A stretch of DNA of 64,000 bases, taken from the NCBI RefSeq assembly GCF_964204865.1, contig NC_135256.1:21232703-21296702 (forward strand), given 5' to 3'. A model generated the notes under the pieces. It searched no databases, was not told where the DNA came from, and saw only the letters and a list, made by a program, of their open reading frames with translations. Shown here one piece after another: positions 22,833-34,272 of this stretch; position 1 is the first letter of the stretch, and the number at the start of each line of letters is the position of its first letter. Position numbers and translations under genes: made by a program. The stretch comes from Styela clava. Taxonomy: Eukaryota; Chordata; Ascidiacea; Stolidobranchia; Styelidae.

Positions 22833-23962
22833 GGGTCTTACTACTTACTGAATACAGCGCGAAACAACACAAAATCGCGCGAAATAGAGGAAAACAGCGC
22901 GAAACAGAAGGAAACCAGCGCGAAACAGAGCAAAACAGGAGACGCAGTCATTACCACCTCCTGCCACGAAAGAACCACAGCGCCTCTCGCCATGGTTTTA
23001 TGGCGCTATTTCCGGTATATTTACAAGGTTATGTACCAGATTATAAGTCATCATGTGAAATTTTATCTACCTTTTTGGTGCTCCAGAAGTACAAGTGCAG
23101 TTTTAAGTATTCTGTGGCATCTGCAGCTGCCGCAAAACCATGGCGGTATTTCCTTACCATGGCCGCTACGGCCAAACTCATGGCAACTGACTTTTTAGCT
23201 GCCACAAACCAATGTCGAGCTGCCGTTACTGCGGCAGCAAATTGAAAACCAATGGCAGGTAAAATTTTGCTGCCGTAACCGCGGCAGGTGGGCCGTAAAG
23301 ACAGGGCTGTCTATTATGGTGACAAATATTGGGTAAGTTGGAACGTTTTTCTTATGGATACAGTTTTGATTGATTTGGGGTTAGGGTTTAAGTAGATATA
23401 ATTCCACATGATCAATTAAAATCTGGTACATTAATTTGTGAATATACCGTGAATACTGAATAGCGCTATAAAACCATGGCAAGAGCTGCCGCGGTTCGTT
23501 CGTGGCAGGAGCTGCCATGAAGTGGTGAGAACTGCGCCTCCAGAAGTATGTGCAGCAATATGTCGCACAACCTGAATCTGCTACACACACACATACTATT
23601 TTCAGGTTGTGCGCCATCTTGGTGCACATACTTCTGGAGGTCCCTTTTTACCTAACCCTAACCCTAAAGCCAACCATATTCATATGGAAAATGTTCTAAA
23701 TTATGGTACCCAAAATGTGTCACCAGCAGGGGCAGACCTGTCATTACAGCATTACTGGCACATACGTTGGTTTGTGTTTTTAATTTGTTGCCGTGGTACT
23801 CCAACTCAAAACAAGGTGCCCCGAACTCATTGCAAAATTTTTTTCTGCTTCACACTGTTTCCCTCTGTTTTGCGCTCTTTCCCCACTGTTTTGCGCTGTT
23901 TCCCTCTGTTTTGCGCTGTTTCGCGCTCTTTGCGGTGTTTCGCGCTGTATTCAGTACGGTAA
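22833..23962. mobile_element. Nested foldback/TIR element, about 1.13 kb
   Basis: The outer ends are inverted: GGGTCTTACTACTTACTGAA at the left and its inverse (GTAAGTAGTAAGACCG) at the right. CTCTATCAG duplicates flank them (about 22824-22832 and 23963-23971). Both subterminal zones carry several CAGCGCGAAACA units, in opposite orientation on the two sides. Inside is a second long inverted repeat: the CTCCTGCCACGAA...CCATGGTTTTATGGCGCTATT arm at about 22,962-23,075 pairs with about 23,385-23,515. A third hairpin at 23,538-23,643 has CTCCAGAAGTATGTGCA arms. Superfamily not assigned; a 9-bp duplication would suit a Mutator-like element. Confidence 0.75.
23538..23665. repeat. Hairpin MITE copy with telomere-like CCTAACCCTAACCC
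   Basis: The arms CTCCAGAAGTATGTGCA and TGCACATACTTCTGGAG enclose AAGATGGC-like and CACAACCTGAA blocks. CCTAACCCTAACCCTAAAG follows directly at about 23,651. The arrangement resembles the MITE family at 33003, 47400 and 49609, but this copy is more compact. Confidence 0.6.
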
Positions 23963-23971
23963 GTAGTAAGA

Positions 23972-25230
23972 CCGCTCTATCAGTATTCTAATGAAATACT
24001 TTTAATGTAAGGCATTACAGGAGTGACCTAAATTTTACAAATATTCAAAAAAACATTAAAATCTGAAAATGGACTCGAAAATTTGAAAAGGTCTTACTGC
24101 TGTACTGCGGTACTGATTTGGAGCCTGAACAAATGTTTTGGGTATGGATGGATAATCAAACACCTTTCAAATCAACTGAATGAAGAAAATGGAAAAAACT
24201 CAATCACTGTTCTAACGAAATGCTTAATACAGTAGGTAGGTACCTAGCGGTAATATAACGAATTAACCTAAATCCGAGCAATTTCGGTACGGTACCGTAC
24301 CGGTAGCCTAGTACAGGTACGGTCTGACGGTATAGCCAAGTACCTGCGAATCATGGATGTCTCTCCTTGTTCTACAATTGGTACCGCTATTGCCTGTCAA
24401 TGCTGTTGAGTCTTATTATAATCCGGTAAAATTATCGCAGCTTTTTCGTCGCCGAAAAGATCGCGTCAACTCAACAGTCGACTTGCTGGTTTGCGCATTA
24501 ACGTACGGTACTGACGTAAAACCCTGCGTCGATGATAAATACTATAAACAAAAAAACGCGACGACTGGTTTAATTTCCACCACACTCCCGTCTCCCACTC
24601 GTGGTTTCGATAAGGGGTGCGTGTACGTTTGCTTCTGTGTCGTCAAATTTAACAGCATCGGTATTATAGATAAACATACGGTGTGTGATATGTGGTGTTT
24701 CCCCGAACATTGATTTCCTTGTTTAATTAGGAATAAGTCGACAATGACGTAACAATTGCAAGTTGTGCATACGTTTCGTACGCTCATACGGATATTCATG
24801 CATGGTTGTAACTTGTAAACATTGCCGCGTTTTCGTGGTTTTGCGTGTTATTTGTCAGTTTTCAGTTGCGTTTCCGGGTGAAATAAAAGGTTTTGTCGAT
24901 TTTCCTGTATAACTCCATTTCACGTGTGTTCGCCGTTATATTATTCTTTATGATCGGTTGACTGGGCTAATCAGATAACTTACCTTCATAACAATTAGCA
25001 AGCATCGGAATTGTTACGCATGGATATACATCAAGTTCCCATTTTTTTATACATCACAATCTGGAATGCGAGGAAGAAATATTTTGACACCCGAGAAGTT
25101 TCCTTTATACTTCACTTCAGTATAAAAAATTGATGCTTATTTTGATGGTGTTTTAGATAATTGACACTTTAAAACTGTTTACGTGGGTAAGATCGTCATT
25201 TTTTTTTTCAAATAAAATATTCAACCACGT
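23972..25230. other. No recognisable gene; GGTACC-rich patches
   Basis: A 118-codon frame at 24,357-24,713 has no known domain and may be chance or a LINE leader. Around 24,280-24,340 the sequence is dense in overlapping GGTACGGTACC-like palindromes. Similar patches occur at 26,160-26,515 on the other side of a LINE fragment. Confidence 0.45.
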
Positions 25231-25259
25231 GTCTCTTGCAGGTACTGATACCGGTATCT

Positions 25260-26030
25260 ATCTATCTGTTTGTATGTGTATCCAGAATAAAAAGTTTAGG
25301 CTGGATAATTTGCCTGATATCAAACTTTGTAATTCTGTATTGATTTTATTTTCGTCCACTAAATATCTTGGTGTTTTCCTATCCAGTGATTTTAGAGATG
25401 ATCTTGACTTGAAACGTCAGTATAAATCAATTTATTTTATAGCCCATACAATTTCGAAAAAATTTGTCAATTGTTCCAATACTGTGAAAATTCTTTTATT
25501 TAGTACGTATTGTTGTAGCATTTATAACTGCCAGCTCTGGTTGTTTTTCAATAATTCTAATTATAAAAAAGTTAAAATTTTATATAATAATGCTTATCGC
25601 GTAATTCACTATGTCTCTAGATCTGAGAATGTCCGTCACAAAATGGTATCTGGGAACATTCCCTCTTTCGAAGCACTCCATAGAAAAAATCTGTGGTTGT
25701 TCATGACGAGATGCAGGAACTCCAATAACATTCTATTACAATCATTATTTGATTCCCAGATACTGTTTGTTACGGGCTATCTTAGATTCTATACCTCACT
25801 TTTGGTCTCTTAAATTGCTATATTATAACTCTTTTTTGAGACTTACTGTGAATCTGATTGTCATATCAGGTATTTTATGTATTTATTGCGTTATTTTTGT
25901 TTGTTATTTTGTTTCGTTTATATATGTGTTGGACCGAAAAAAGTGTCTGATCCACTTGATAAATAAATCTATACTATTGTTGCGTCAGAGTTTACTTATT
26001 GCTGATTGGACTATGTTACGGAAATAAAAA
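25260..26030 (+). mobile_element. Non-LTR retrotransposon RT C-terminus (CR1/jockey-like)
   Basis: A frame from about 25,280 to 25,813 reads as the part of a LINE RT after the catalytic site. It has STKYLGVFLSSDFRDDLDLK, then FSTYCCSIYNCQLW, YNNAYRVIHYVSR and IPSFEALHRKNLWLFM. A second frame carries the last residues to about 26,027, where the typical aromatic-rich C-terminus ends. The 5' part of the element, with palm motifs, is absent, so this is a 5'-truncated copy as LINEs usually leave. It is of a different clade from the Tx1/L1 LINE at 9.6-16.2 kb. Confidence 0.8.
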
Positions 26031-26159
26031 AGAAAATCAATGTTCAGGGAAACATTCATACGCAACAAAATGAAAGCCGTAAGGACGTGGATACCGCTAG
26101 TTTTTGAGTTTCGTGGAGCTTTTGCTGCGGTTTTTGCCTCAGAACGAGTGTACCTTCTG

Positions 26160-26515
26160 TAATACGGTAAGGTACGGTACCGGTATGTTCCCTTAGCCTT
26201 GGGTTAGCCAGGTAGAACTGAAGAATGAGATTATTCAGAGAAAACCCGATAAGACCAGTGAATCATATTACGAACTTGGTACCGGTACCGTAATGTTACC
26301 CGCATTTTGCTGTCGCACGGTACCGGTACAGGTACGGTACCGTACGGTTCAGCTGTTATAATAGCTAAATGTCCGCTTGTGATCTGATGATTTATGTTCA
26401 CTGACTGCTTATGGGTACAGGTATCGTCTGTAGTTAAAATTCCATATACGGGTACCCCGGTAATCCATAACACTGCAATAGAATCATCTAACTTACCCGG
26501 TACCGGTACTTAAAA
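26160..26515. repeat. GGTACC/GGTACCGGTACC palindrome-rich patch
   Basis: At least six clusters of overlapping GGTAC and CCGGTACC units occur in 350 bp (near 26,172, 26,278, 26,318, 26,333, 26,450 and 26,500). The patch is self-complementary and could form hairpins. No open frame or known element ends were found. Confidence 0.55.
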
Positions 26516-27680
26516 CAAGTAGATTCATGAAAGTAGTCCCAAAGTAGGTATTTTGTTATTTACTATTTTGTTGAAGTATTTCGTTTTAACAATTTATGAA
26601 TGTGGAGACAAACTCAAAGTTCCAACACAAACAAATCAACATGATCCTCTTTTTTCATCATGCACATACGTTGGTAACACCAAACATGTCACTTAATACG
26701 TCCATAATTATAACTGTATAATTAATGATTCATTCAATCAACACATTCCTTTGTTTTATCTCTCTCTCTGTTGCAATATTGTAATTATATTGCACTCATT
26801 TTAGTTGAGCTATAATGCCATATTCTTGTCTTTTTTTCTATTGTTCGCATTTACTGTATTTTCTTTATGGTGATAAAATTAATACCTGAAATACTGATTA
26901 CTGATAAATACTGAACTATAGCATTGTCTTCTATTGTATAGTCAGATAGCTGGTAAACATATCACTGTACCCGATTCTGTGTCAGCTGCAACGTTCGTGG
27001 GACTACTGGACTAGGGCAGTTCTTTAATTCCAAGATTTCCCGACATATGACATTTGGTTCAATAAAACAAACTCTTTTTGTCACTGAAACAATTTTATAT
27101 AATATTACCTAACTACAATATCCGAAAAATACGCCACTATGATGTCACAATCACGTCATGTAGCTTGCCAAAGTATAGCTATGATCGACCAAAATGGCAT
27201 CTGTGCCGACGATAATGAAGTCACTAATGGCAGCAGCCAGCAATCTCTTTCATATTGGGATTGTTACGACGAGAGAAATAGCTTGCTAGACTTCGGGTAA
27301 TCCGCTGCGCATTTTGGACAGCCATTCGTATCTTTTGGCGGGCGTGACATTGTGATGACGTAATTTTTAGATGATGTGTTTATATGGGGGTTAGGAATGA
27401 CATATGAAAAAATTATTTGCGCCACGCCCACTAATTGTTATTGTGGTACGAAAGCAAACCAGTCCCCTGAATTGTGCATATCGCTATCGGTATATTATAG
27501 TTCATGTAGTTAATGTCCAGTGGGGTTTCACAGGAGTGACTACTAACAGACTAATCATTCTTCTATTTCTGTATTCTCAGATTAGGCTAATTTGGAAGCT
27601 TTTATGAAGCTAATATAAAATTCAGTCTTAAAACTTGCTAAATAGCAAGTTCTGAAGTTTAGTGAACCTGCATCGTCATC
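26516..27680. promoter_or_regulatory. Upstream region of ICA1 with candidate 5' UTR acceptors
   Basis: No coding sequence is recognised. Polypyrimidine-AG sites lie at about 27,582 (TCTGTATTCTCAG) and 27,629 (AAAATTCAG) before the ICA1 start codon at 27,681. A 5' UTR intron or a trans-splice site is therefore likely. No TATA-like element could be assigned with confidence. Confidence 0.35.
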
Positions 27681-29399
27681 ATGGATATTTATATGGATCC
27701 CAGTCTTTCGACTGTTAATAAAATGCAACGTGAATACTGGACTGCGAAACAGGTTTTGAAGAAGAAACTTGGTAAAGTAGAAGATAGACATGTAGTTGCT
27801 GGTGATAACGATATAGACGCAAAACTTTCTCTTTATGGTTCAATTGTTGGAACATGTGACAAGTTGTTAAAAGAGTTAGAAACTTATCATGCGTGCATTT
27901 GTGCTCTGGCAAGAGATGAAAATCAACTAGGAAGATTTCTGAAGGATCAGGGATCACAGGATAAAACTCAAGCTGGAAAAATGATGTCAGCAGTTGGAAA
28001 AGCACTTTGCTTTTCTGCGCAACAAAGATTGCTTTTACGCCATCCATTGGGCAGACTTCGCGAAGATGTGGAGACATTTCGTCAAAGAGCTATCACTGAT
28101 ACTGATATGTCTGTAAAGAAAATGGAAGAGGAAAGAACACATTACAGAGCATCATTAATGTGGATGCAAGACATATCTGGAAAACTTGATCCGGAACAGT
28201 ACAAGAAATTAGAAAAATTTCGAAAAGTACAAAACGAAGTGAGAATAAATAAAGAAAAATTTGACCGATTAAAATGGGGTGTTTGCCAAAAAATTGATTT
28301 ACTTTGTGCGTCGAGGAGCAATTTGTTCTCAAACACATTAGTACCATACCAAGATGAGATGATCAGTTTCTGGGATAAGACTGCCAAAAGCATGAGCAGT
28401 GTTCTGGAGAGTTTCGATGGCTATCAACATTATGAATTCAAACTGTTGAAAGATTTAAATCCTATTCAGATTCCGGATTCATCTGGCGATGAAGCAAAGT
28501 TATCGAAATCTGGCAAGAATGAAGAGAAAGATGATGAAAAAGGAGCTGATTTGTTGATTAACTTGAATGCTCAAGATACAGGAGGAAATGGAGTGGATGA
28601 TGACCTTTTGAACCCTTTTGAAGATGCTTTAGAAGCACTTGATCTTGGAGGTGCCGAATCTTCTAAAAAAGCTGATGATGGACCAAGCATTTCTGAACTG
28701 CTTGGTGATTTCAATGAGACCGGAAAAGAGTCCAAAGAAGAAATGGACCTGTGGAATGATTTAATCGGAGGAGATCAAGACCAGAAAGGTGAATTCGAAA
28801 AGCAATGGCAATCTGCTTTCGGTGATTTTGAATCAGCTTCTGCACCACCAAATGAACCCACTTTAGAGCAACTTGAAAAAGATATGCTTGATCTTATAAA
28901 ACCAGGAGAAAAACCACAGCAACCGAATCAAAATGAAACTGCAAAAGGGTTCCTGCCATCCCAGCTCATGGATATGGGATTTGGTCAGTATACAGGACTG
29001 CCAAGTGGATTACCTCATGGCATGATGTTTCCAGGTGGAATACCACCTGTTCCGGGAGCAGTTTCAGCAAATCAGCAACAACTGTATTTTCAGCAACAGC
29101 CACAACCACAAATGCAGATGATACATGGTATGCCAAATACTGGTAATTTCATGTCGAATCAGCCAGCGCATTATACAGGTTCTATGTTCAATTCTGGCCA
29201 AATGAATCAAGGAGCAACATCTAATATGTCCACAGCACCCGCTTCCAGAATGCCGGAAAAAAATATGAAAGGAGACCCAAGTAAAGGTAATAAGACTGCA
29301 TGGTACAATTTATTTTCAGAGCTGGATCCACTACAGAATCCAGATTCTCTTGGTAGAAAAGAGGAAGAGAAAGCAAATGACGATGGTCGTGCTTGTTAA
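27681..29399 (+). CDS. ICA1: Islet cell autoantigen 1 (ICA69) family, AH/BAR-domain protein
   Basis: A complete 572-residue protein in one exon. Residues about 10-260 form the arfaptin-homology BAR domain: MQREYWTAKQVLKKKLGK near the start, DAKLSLYGSIVGTCDKLLKE, RDENQLGRFLKDQG, and SRSNLFSNTLVPYQDEMISF at the end. These are long amphipathic helices that dimerise and bind curved membranes. The central region (about 270-400) is acidic with repeated LL-x-DLN and DLIGGD-like motifs. The tail is rich in Gln, Met and Pro and ends with AWYNLFSELDPLQNPDSLG, the conserved ICA C-terminus. In animals ICA1 binds PICK1 and Rab2 at the Golgi and on immature dense-core vesicles and takes part in trafficking. 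It is somewhat longer than vertebrate ICA1 (about 480). The start is the first ATG after two acceptor-like sites. ICA1L is the alternative vertebrate paralog; invertebrates usually have one gene. Confidence 0.93.
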   Translation: MDIYMDPSLSTVNKMQREYWTAKQVLKKKLGKVEDRHVVAGDNDIDAKLSLYGSIVGTCDKLLKELETYHACICALARDENQLGRFLKDQGSQDKTQAGKMMSAVGKALCFSAQQRLLLRHPLGRLREDVETFRQRAITDTDMSVKKMEEERTHYRASLMWMQDISGKLDPEQYKKLEKFRKVQNEVRINKEKFDRLKWGVCQKIDLLCASRSNLFSNTLVPYQDEMISFWDKTAKSMSSVLESFDGYQHYEFKLLKDLNPIQIPDSSGDEAKLSKSGKNEEKDDEKGADLLINLNAQDTGGNGVDDDLLNPFEDALEALDLGGAESSKKADDGPSISELLGDFNETGKESKEEMDLWNDLIGGDQDQKGEFEKQWQSAFGDFESASAPPNEPTLEQLEKDMLDLIKPGEKPQQPNQNETAKGFLPSQLMDMGFGQYTGLPSGLPHGMMFPGGIPPVPGAVSANQQQLYFQQQPQPQMQMIHGMPNTGNFMSNQPAHYTGSMFNSGQMNQGATSNMSTAPASRMPEKNMKGDPSKGNKTAWYNLFSELDPLQNPDSLGRKEEEKANDDGRAC

Positions 29400-31914
29400 T
29401 GTTCATAAATGTTATTAATATATTTAATATTTTTTCAGTTATAAATTATGTGTCTGAAAAATTGGAAAGCACATTGTTATTTACAACAATATTTTCTTTT
29501 GAATGCATGTTATTATTTGACCATTTGCACACCTCGATGAGATTAAAAATTAAAACATACAACAAATTGATACAATAATTTTTTTGCGGTAAGCACAGTA
29601 CTGAGTTTTTTACTTCTTTGTTGAGGGTATTGGTATGTTATAAAATCAAATCAGATGAATATAATGACTGATTTTCGGTCATTATCATAATTTTTGCTTT
29701 TTCAACTCAATTCTGTTGATTGAATATTATATTCATATGAATTAGGTTAACGATGTCACTCGGCTTCCTGTGTGACTTCAACTAATTAATTATGCATATA
29801 TCATCCATATGCCACATTCTATACTTTACTCCTGTCTCATTTATTCCATTCATCTGTTTGGAATGAGTTTGCTAATTTTTGTCTTCTTCTAATGAATAGA
29901 TTGTGTCATATTAAAACCATCTCGCTTCTCACATTCAACCAAGACTACTTTTTTGTTAAGTTTTGTTCTTTTTGATTATATACAAAATGTAGCACATTCT
30001 TCTTCAAATAAAATAGATTTAAATACCAAATTCATTTATAGCAGACAAGTCTAAAGATTCCCTTTTTGCATTCGAATATATTTCTTTGTTTCTTGAGAGA
30101 CGTTGAAATCTCTGTGATATTATCATTGGTTTAGTACATACTGCCATGTGCAATTTTTCCGTTTGAGGGCTAGTCCAATTAACTTATATGCAGTAACATT
30201 GGGCCAAGCAATTTTTTAATATATCTCTTTTTTCACTTCTATCATCTTTAAAACAATGTACGGTAGTCTTTATCGTCTTTGTCAGCTCTTTGTACCTATG
30301 TCTTCATTGAAAAAATGGTTAAATTGATTTCATAATTATCTTGAAAGCAATGAGTTTGTTACATACGGTAAATTTTGATTATTTAGGCAGAGAAATAATA
30401 ATGGTTTCATACTATTGTGGTTTTTTAACTTTTTCACAGCTGTAAAATTGATTGACAATCGCTTTCAAATATTTTATTTTAAATTATGTCATTGTTTGTT
30501 TTACATTCGAAAGAGCATTTGTCATTCTTTAATTTGGTGAAATACAACTCTAATATGACTGATCCTATACTAGTAGGCTAATCTAGGCTTATAGCAATAT
30601 TATTTTAGAGATTGAAGTACCAGATGTTTTGAGTTGCTTATGTACTCTCAGGCCAGTAGTGCTACTCTTTTTGCTTCATCTGTTTTGCATCCAATACGCG
30701 TTTAAATCTTAATTGTAGCGATATCAGTTTAGGGACGATAGTGACGTCCATGACTATTGTAAATTTATTTAATCAATATATCAATTGATCGCTATCATGA
30801 CTGAATAATTCTATTTTATCATTTTTCTTATATTTAGAATCAGTGATATTTATACAATATCATCTAGTCGTGTTATTATTGATACTTTGTATAAATTAGT
30901 CCATTTGCATCTCGTCAACTAAAATTGTGATATCATTTTTCTTTGTGATGTTCATTTGTTTTAATCTACTGTTGTGTATTTTTTTGCTTTGTGTTCTGTT
31001 TATATGGTGCTAACGGTACTAATAAATAATTTGATTCTTGTAAATAAAATTGTTAAATATTGAAAGATGTTGTAAGCATATCACCACAAGAATGTCCGTT
31101 GATTCTATTGTAATACCACCATCAAAGATTCATCCTTTATTTCCAGAATATAACTCCATATTATGATTACGGTATTTCCAATGTTTTTTGTTCGAAGCCT
31201 TTTTACTACATGTTGCATTTTGTTGTGCAATTGCGTGGCATTTTATTATTAGACACCTCTGATCGTTTGTAGAATCATGTTGGATGTGTTTGATAAATAA
31301 CGGGCACACCGGTTATTTTCGTTTGTTTGAAGCAATTCTTATTTTACAATTGCAGTAGAGTTTTAAATATCTCGTTTTGTGTTAGAATATTACAACGCCT
31401 CACTAGGTAGTGTATATCTGAAATTATTTATCACAATCCCGCAAAAATTTTAGTTTAGAATAACTGTATGTTTCAATTGTATAAAATACTACTTTTCCGT
31501 TTTATTAATGAATTTGCTTTTGGAAATGTGTCTGATATTTAGTATTTTGTTGAGCAAATGGTATTTAGTAAGCACCAATTTTCTTTGTGCACACATTGTC
31601 AAATGTCCGGCCGAATTGTGATTAATTTAAGGGGATTGGATGCCATTACTATATAAAAGCTGGAAATTATTTTTCATAATTTCTAAAATTCAGAAAATAA
31701 TACAGTGACTATATTGATTTATGAATATTTATTATAAGCCACTCACTTATATGCTAGTTTTATTTTATTTCAATGTTTGTATCTTGTCCTCAATTAAGAA
31801 GTTTAATGCTAAAACTGTTTTGTTTTCTTAAACATAGGTTAGTAGCCTACTGAGCTGTAAAATTATTCATAGACTACATTTACTGCTTTGGCATTTTTTC
31901 CGAAAAGTGAAAAC
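29400..31914. other. ICA1-GEMIN8 interval, no gene seen
   Basis: This is very AT-rich, unique-looking sequence without a supported open frame. Several AATAAA signals occur (for example about 30,007 and 31,020-31,047), so the first part is probably the ICA1 3' UTR and the last part the GEMIN8 promoter. No transposon ends were recognised, in contrast with the rest of the window. Confidence 0.45.
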
Positions 31915-33995
31915 ATGGCATTTCTACCCGATGAAAATGCAATAGGAGAATTGTTTAATAGTCGAGGAGCTCAAATTTACTGGGATAACTGGAACAAATT
32001 AACACATTGGTATAGCACATATATGATGCCTGTGATGGCTAAATGTGATGCTAAAATACAGAGAGAAGTTCAATGTGGTGAAAATAGTGATCAAAGACAT
32101 GATAAGCATATAAGAAGGCGAAGAAAAAAGAGAGAGAAAGGAAATAAATACTCTAAAAAGTGTTCATCATTTTCTCAAGGTTGGTCTTATTAGCTACCGG
32201 CCTGAAGAGTATTTGAAATATAACTTTCGATATTTCCTCACTTTATTAAATTCCCAGTTTATGTGTCATTTGTTTATCAGTCATCGCAATGGTTTTAAAA
32301 TGGCTTTTTTTTAAAAGTGCATAGCTTTATAAATTCAGCATGAAATATGTTTCAGCCCAAAATAGTAAAAGAAATGAGGAAGAAGATTTATCTAAGGATG
32401 AGCCAGTTTCTTCAGAATTTTTAGAATTCTCTCAAATAACGTTGCAGCATCGACTTGATCTCAGTGAGTATAATAATATATATGATATTCAGCAGTCATT
32501 TTCAAAGTGTATGTTTCAAGCAATGTAAATAACCATGGTGTAATACAATTCTCTTCTGTCTCTATTTTTCCCAATTCATCTTTAATATTTGGAATTAAAA
32601 TATCCACAGGGAAGGTAATTATATGTACTAAGTTCCCATTGAATTGAACATCCTGATTCTAATATTTTCCAAATTAAATTCAAGGCTAAAGTCTGATTTA
32701 TAGCAAAATGTAAATTTGTTTGAAATCATATTCACAATGCATAAATTTTGATACGATGATAATTATTATGAGGAGAACAAATTTTATTCCATTTTTTATT
32801 TTCAATACTGACAAAATGTTGTGGTCCAATCGGTGTTTGCAATTAGATGCATTATCTTCTGAAGCGATTAATCATTAGCCTATTTTCTATTCAGAGAAAA
32901 TGAGAGAAGATCAAGGAATTGATGAAAATATTGAATATGCTGCAGATGACGAAGGCATGTTTGTGCATATGTCCTATGTATTAATCATATTATGTGGGTA
33001 CGACCGAAGTATGTGAACCAAGATAGCAGACGCCGGAAGGTAGTATGTGTACCAAGTTAGGGTTAGGCCATAATTTCAGGTACAAATACTACGGGAGTCA
33101 CGGGACTAAAATAAGGAAAATTGGAATAAAATTATGGCCTAACCCTAACCTGGTACACCTATTACGTTTCGGTGTCCGCCATCTTGGTTCACATACTTCG
33201 GGTGCACTCACATGTGTTCTTAACCATTGTCCTAATTCAAATCATGACATTTTAATCTATGAAGTCAAAGGCTATTACTGATATAGATAGTATGTTCACC
33301 TTGTTTTAGCGGTCTAAGTTTCAAATATATTCAGCTATAATTATAATAGCAGCAGTTCTCTGGAAAATTCTGTCCAGACAGTTCCTGTGGCTTTGTATAA
33401 TGTTATTGATTTATTATAAAAGAAGCAGCTCATAATGAATATTGATTGAATAGAAAATAACTCAGCTGTTGCTGAATATCCAATTGTTTCATGTGTTTGT
33501 GCATTGTTAGTTATCTTGCGCCTACTTTGAATACCATTATTTTTTAGCTTATATCTACTAGAAATTGTATGTACAACTACAAATTTGATCATTCTAGCAA
33601 CTGATTCTGTTTTTGAAAATTTGTTTCAAACCAACATAAATAAATAAATCCTTGATTGGATTTTATGTTTTGTGTTTTATCAGGAATATATTTGATGTGC
33701 CAATTTCAAGTATAAGTTATTATCCAACTCTGAGAAGTAGAAAATAGTCATTAACTACAACATAGTTTGTAAATCATTATCTATATTTGTTTTAGGTCCC
33801 GAAGAGAAACCAACTCCTTCCTCTGATCCACCAGATGTTCAGGCTGGAAGTGCAAGAACTAACGAGCTCAAGTTATTATATGGAAGTAACGCACTACAAA
33901 TTCAATCTCTTGAGACGCAATTACAAGCTAAATTTGATGAAAACCGAACCAGACTTCAGCCTAAATTGTGGCCTGTGATTCCCCTCAATTTGTGA
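31915..33995 (+). CDS. GEMIN8: Gem-associated protein 8 (SMN complex), four exons
   Basis: Exon 1 starts at ATG 31,915 and carries the YWDNWNKLTHWYSTYM segment typical of Gemin8. A basic stretch (RRRRKKREKGNKYSKK) follows, ending near 32,179-32,183. Exon 2 is 32339-32463 (KRNEEEDLSKDEP ... RLDL). Exon 3 begins at 32,895 (KMREDQGIDENIEYAADDEG). Exon 4 is 33796-33995 and encodes the family signature ELKLLYGSNALQIQSLE plus the terminal LQPKLWPVIPLNL. Exon 2-3 and 3-4 junction phases agree if exon 3 ends at 32,954 with a GC donor, or less well at 32,993 with GT. The exon 1 donor is uncertain: GT at 32,184 keeps frame, while the stronger-looking site at 32,180 does not. Gemin8 binds Gemin6/7 and SMN in the complex that loads Sm cores onto snRNAs. 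A MITE lies in intron 3. Confidence 0.88.
33003..33203. mobile_element. MITE with telomere-like motif, copy in GEMIN8 intron 3
   Basis: This is an inverted-repeat element with long imperfect arms. The left arm reads CCGAAGTATGTGAACCAAGA ... GTTAGGGTTAGGCCATAATTT. The right arm is the inverse, ending CATCTTGGTTCACATACTTCGG. The centre contains ACAAATACTACGGGAGTCAC. There is no coding capacity. The same design recurs at 47400 and 49609 and partly at 45805 and 23538. Confidence 0.82.
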
Positions 33996-34006
33996 TGGTT
34001 TAGTAA

Positions 34007-34272
34007 ATGGCTAGTTATGTTTTAGCCACATTGCAAATGAATGGAAAGAGATTTGTGTTGAGCTACAGCTGCACAAAAGTTGAGCTGTTTTGGGAAAAGG
34101 ATGGTGTCAAATATGAAATGGATATTATGCAGAATTCTTTACCAAATGATGGAATGTATACAAACAACATGATATAGCCGCTCACAATTTTATATCGTTA
34201 GGGGATGAGGAACTCATTGATTATGATAATTCTGTAGCATTAGACTTATTTCTCGTTGTACTGAGCAATTAG
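34007..34272 (+). pseudogene. Small unidentified coding-like segment, frame-broken
   Basis: Twelve bases after the GEMIN8 stop, a 56-codon ATG frame runs 34007-34177 (MASYVLATLQMNGKRFVLSY ... KVELFWEKDGVKYEMD). An overlapping frame, open from 34,150 to a stop at 34,272, reads NVYKQHDIAAHNFISLGDEE and VALDLFLVVLSN. The composition of both parts looks coding, and together they would give about 85 residues with one frame change near 34,150-34,177. I do not recognise the family. It could be a separate small gene with a sequence error or a real frameshift, a second cistron behind GEMIN8, or chance. Confidence 0.35.

Noticed and set aside
23641-23670. Possible telomere or interstitial telomeric array
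   Set aside because: Only about three CCTAA units are present, and the same short block recurs inside MITE copies. It is part of that element rather than chromosome-end sequence.
24357-24713. 118-codon open frame
   Set aside because: No domain, no splice context, and an overlapping minus-strand frame of similar quality. It lies among repeats, so it was not called as a gene.
31888-31914. Nine extra codons upstream of the GEMIN8 ATG
   Set aside because: The upstream in-frame start is TTG, not ATG, so the ATG at 31,915 was chosen.
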